Assembly: GCA_013153895.1 (NCBI GenBank)
Contig: JAADDN010000094.1
Coordinates: 1 to 14,244, forward strand
Reading direction: 5' to 3'
Source: Thermoproteota archaeon
Lineage (GTDB): Archaea; Thermoproteota; Thermoprotei; Thermoproteales; Thermocladiaceae
Length of the DNA: 14,244 bases
Positions 12,232-14,244 of this stretch are shown here, piece after piece. Positions within the stretch are counted from its first letter, which is position 1, and each line of letters begins with the position of its first letter. The notes under the pieces were generated by a model. The model did not search any database and was not told the DNA's origin. It saw nothing but the letters and a program-made list of their open reading frames with translations. The translations under genes were made by a program, and so were the position numbers.

Positions 12232-13095
12232 ATGGGGCTACTAGATCTGTTAGGGAATCTTCTAGCTCCATTGTTTGGTGGTAAAGCCCAGAGGGCTCCT
12301 CCTCTCCGTAGAATGTCTCTGATAGAGACGTTGGCTCTATTGGATGCTGCGGATCCTGAGTTCAGTAAGAAGCTTCCAGAGCTAATGACTTTACGAGAAG
12401 AATCTAGGGATGCAGTTAAATATCTAGCCTATCTATTCGGCAATATTCTACGTAGTCTAAGGGTCGGTGATGAATATGGTGTATGGGAACCTATTATAGC
12501 TAGGTTAACTGTTCCTGGTGCAGCAAAACAGTTAGAGAAGTTGAGAATTTATAGAGAATTTATGAACTTGCCATACTATGTCGCCTATGTCAGCGTGTTC
12601 ATTCCAATGGTAAGTATAGGAGTCTTCCCAGCATTCAGAATAGCTTCACCTGCTGCAATAACTAGAGTCATGGCTGCATCAAAAACCATGGGCTGGACGC
12701 CACTGGTCTTCATAGCATATATAAATAATCTAGTACTGTCCCCAGAAGTAATACCATTAGACAGATACTTCAGGAGTCAGAACCTGGTGAGGTTTCCTGG
12801 TCCTAGACTATATTACAATATTGATCGCTGTATGAAATGTGAAGAGACTGATGACGGTAAACTACACTGTACTGTTTATGTGGAGGACGATGCTTGTTAT
12901 GATCTGGCTCAGGTGCTTGGTGAGGAAGGTCGACTACCATCTGTTAACGAGGAGATAATCTACCTAGAGAAGTGGAGTGAGAAGGATAAGGAACGTGGCT
13001 ACGTCAGAACAAAGATGGTTGTAGCATTTGCATATAATTTAGCTGCTCTTGCTAGAGATGAAGATATATATAGGGCATGGGGCTTAACTATCTGA
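12232..13095 (+). CDS. 287-aa protein with four-cysteine cluster, unknown
   Basis: From ATG 12232 this is a 287-residue protein starting MGLLDLLGNLLAPLFGGKAQ. A TTG at 12226 would add two residues and sits 12 bases after a GGAGG. The TATA spacing favours 12232, but both are possible. An amphipathic N-terminal helix (1-16) and a helical region (about 29-110) lead to a hydrophobic stretch at about 114-135 that may be membrane-associated. C200, C203, C213 and C222 (C-x2-C-x9-C-x8-C) form a compact cluster suited to zinc or disulfides. The rest is acidic and mixed. No family is recognised. Its N-terminus resembles that of the 11420 product. Confidence 0.82.
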   Translation: MGLLDLLGNLLAPLFGGKAQRAPPLRRMSLIETLALLDAADPEFSKKLPELMTLREESRDAVKYLAYLFGNILRSLRVGDEYGVWEPIIARLTVPGAAKQLEKLRIYREFMNLPYYVAYVSVFIPMVSIGVFPAFRIASPAAITRVMAASKTMGWTPLVFIAYINNLVLSPEVIPLDRYFRSQNLVRFPGPRLYYNIDRCMKCEETDDGKLHCTVYVEDDACYDLAQVLGEEGRLPSVNEEIIYLEKWSEKDKERGYVRTKMVVAFAYNLAALARDEDIYRAWGLTI

Positions 13096-13101
13096 TAGGA
13101 A

Positions 13102-13112
13102 AAGCTTAATTT
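13102..13112 (+). promoter_or_regulatory. TATA box for 13134 RHH gene
   Basis: The sequence AAGCTTAATTT is centred about 27 bases before ATG 13134. GCTTAA recurs at 13104-13109 and 13127-13132, possibly an operator repeat for the RHH protein. Confidence 0.5.
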
Positions 13113-13133
13113 CTTCTCTACAGGTTGCTTAAA

Positions 13134-13535
13134 ATGATGAAGAAGATAGTTATAGAGATCTCTGAGAAAGAGGACAAACTTCTAGAATATATCTCTAAGA
13201 TTGGCGGACTAAGTAAGGAAGAGGTAATACGTAACCTAACTATTGCCGTAGTTACAGGACTAGCTAATATTTTAGAAGCACAGCTGGAGAAAGTTTCTAA
13301 GATCCTTAATGTTTCTCCACAGGAGCTTAGGTCAAAGATACTGAGCCTAGAAGAAGAGAAGCTTATCCATCAGACATCGCACGATAAGTTGAACGAGCTT
13401 GTGAAAGAGGTAGAAGAGAAAGGTGAGGTAGATTTCCTAGATGCTGTTAAAAGGTACGGTCTAGACATCGTTAAACAGGCAATAGAGGAGAGAAAGGTAG
13501 TCAAGAGAGGGTTAAAACTTCTACCTGTCAAGTAA
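13134..13535 (+). CDS. RHH-type DNA-binding protein
   Basis: From ATG 13134 this is a 133-residue protein starting MMKKIVIEISEKEDKLLEYI. The TTG at 13125 is rejected because the TATA box fits 13134. Residues about 3-48 match a ribbon-helix-helix: strand KKIVIEIS, helix A (EKEDKLLEYISKIG), turn GLSKEE, helix B (VIRNLTIAVVTGLANIL). A charged helical tail follows, with coiled-coil character at about 50-95, then VDFLDAVKRYGLDIVKQAIEE. It is a likely dimeric transcription regulator. Its target may be its own promoter or those in this block. It differs in sequence from the 3269 RHH protein, but both join an N-terminal RHH to a long helical tail. Confidence 0.8.
   Translation: MMKKIVIEISEKEDKLLEYISKIGGLSKEEVIRNLTIAVVTGLANILEAQLEKVSKILNVSPQELRSKILSLEEEKLIHQTSHDKLNELVKEVEEKGEVDFLDAVKRYGLDIVKQAIEERKVVKRGLKLLPVK
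13511..13520 (+). promoter_or_regulatory. TATA-like box before 13538 gene
   Basis: The sequence GTTAAAACTT lies within the end of the RHH gene and is centred about 23 bases before ATG 13538. It is usable but slightly close. Confidence 0.4.
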
Positions 13536-13537
13536 CA

Positions 13538-14244
13538 ATGATTAGATCAATCTATTATAATTCTAAGACACGGGAGCTACTTGAAGTTGAACCAGATAGG
13601 ATACCGTTTCTCGATAGGTTATTACGTAATTTGCCTAGCAGTATTAGAAGAATAGTGGAGCAGCGATCTAGTTCTTTCACTATTTTTTTATCAGATATAT
13701 CTTCGCCCTTTCTACTTATCTCTGCTAGCGATAATACATCTAGCGGATTAGCGGGCTCTATATGCAGGCACTTTAATTTGGAGCCCCTGTATAAATCTGA
13801 GATAGCACTGCTTAATGATTCACTTTTCAAGGAGCTTCCATTAGCCGTAACTGAGAGCGTTGGGGTAGACAAGCTCTACCTTATAGATCTAGTTTTTCCA
13901 TACTCATCAATAATAGTTATGCATAATACTGCAGTTATGAGCAGAGTAGCATCTTACAGAGGAATAAGGTTAGACAGTATAGATATTTCATATCTTGACT
14001 ATTTACCTCGTCCAATAATAGATATCTATCCTAGAGATCTAGAGAAGATTGGTCTAGACATATTGAGGCTATTAGAGAACTGTAAATCATGTAAAAACTT
14101 GGTAGAGCTATACGAAAAAGAGAAGAAGCTATTAATACATTATCTACATGGTCTAGGAAGAGCAAGAGGTAGAGTAAATCCTAGACCTATTGCTCTCCTA
14201 GGTGGAGATCTCATAATGGTTCTATGTCTTAGAGCGTCAATATG
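13538..14244 (+). CDS. Unknown protein, C-terminus cut by window edge
   Basis: An open frame of 235 codons from ATG 13538 runs off the right edge without a stop. It begins MIRSIYYNSKTRELLEVEPD, two bases after the RHH gene stop. The protein is mixed alpha/beta, with beta-strand-like segments (SFTIFLSD, KLYLIDLVF, SIIVM), a CKSC pair at about 182-185, a charged helix (LYEKEKKLLIHYL), and a basic GLGRARGRVNPRP segment near the edge. No family is recognised. Co-transcription with the RHH gene is likely from the spacing. An antisense frame at 13555-13872 exists but is judged a shadow. Confidence 0.8.
   Translation, partial: MIRSIYYNSKTRELLEVEPDRIPFLDRLLRNLPSSIRRIVEQRSSSFTIFLSDISSPFLLISASDNTSSGLAGSICRHFNLEPLYKSEIALLNDSLFKELPLAVTESVGVDKLYLIDLVFPYSSIIVMHNTAVMSRVASYRGIRLDSIDISYLDYLPRPIIDIYPRDLEKIGLDILRLLENCKSCKNLVELYEKEKKLLIHYLHGLGRARGRVNPRPIALLGGDLIMVLCLRASI

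Noticed and set aside
13555..13872. 105-aa minus-strand frame antisense to the last gene
   Set aside because: The plus strand is open from 13538 to the window edge (235 codons) with a promoter and tight spacing after the RHH gene. The minus frame is Ser/Leu-rich, as expected of an antisense shadow, and has no promoter.
1..14244. CRISPR arrays, tRNA/rRNA genes, insertion sequences or att repeats
   Set aside because: No regularly spaced repeats, no cloverleaf-like or rRNA-like stretch, no transposase or integrase motif, and no long direct or inverted repeats were seen by eye. Gaps between genes are too short for most of these.

Overview
The window looks like part of a hyperthermophilic archaeal (most likely crenarchaeal) virus or other mobile element, not a chromosomal housekeeping region. 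The reasons are the moderate GC content, frequent AGA/AGG and ATA codons, and an A/T-rich TATA-like box about 22-28 bases before almost every first gene, which is the usual layout of crenarchaeal leaderless promoters. There are also Cdc48-type AAA+, ribbon-helix-helix and C2H2-like proteins, and many small unrecognised proteins packed with almost no intergenic space. No capsid, integrase, polymerase, replication-initiator, tRNA, rRNA or CRISPR signature was recognised, so 'virus or element' is an inference.

Layout. Positions 1-5300 alternate strand almost gene by gene: minus 1-490 (partial), plus 593-859, minus 848-1210, plus 1327-2529, minus 2526-3209, plus 3269-4831 (three overlapping genes: an RHH/coiled-coil protein and two membrane proteins), minus 4832-5209. 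Next come a secreted or membrane-anchored surface-type protein on plus (5289-6239) and a five-gene minus-strand run (8691 down to 6240): zinc-finger protein, His-rich helical protein, two small proteins and a two-TM membrane protein. From 8769 to the right edge everything is on plus: a small helical protein, a 509-aa AAA+ ATPase, a single-TM protein, four proteins of unknown function (the last one partial), and a second RHH protein just before that last one. Four convergent pairs meet with no gap or a 4-12 base overlap, and the divergent pairs share short (about 50-120 base) promoter regions. The longest stretch without a gene is about 116 bases.

How the genes may work together (inference). 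The two RHH proteins and the zinc-finger protein are the likely regulators. The 5289 protein (signal peptide, four N-glycosylation sequons, three C-terminal TMs) and the membrane proteins at 3739, 4106, 6240 and 10771 are candidates for virion-envelope or cell-surface functions. The AAA+ protein has an intact first ATPase module and what looks like a degenerate second one, so it may be the motor of an assembly, release or remodelling step with the genes after it. Two minus-strand genes 1.9 kb apart (5209 and 7088) carry an identical 14-bp promoter element at identical spacing, which suggests they are expressed together. Most functions are unknown, and start codons were mainly chosen from promoter-to-start spacing.
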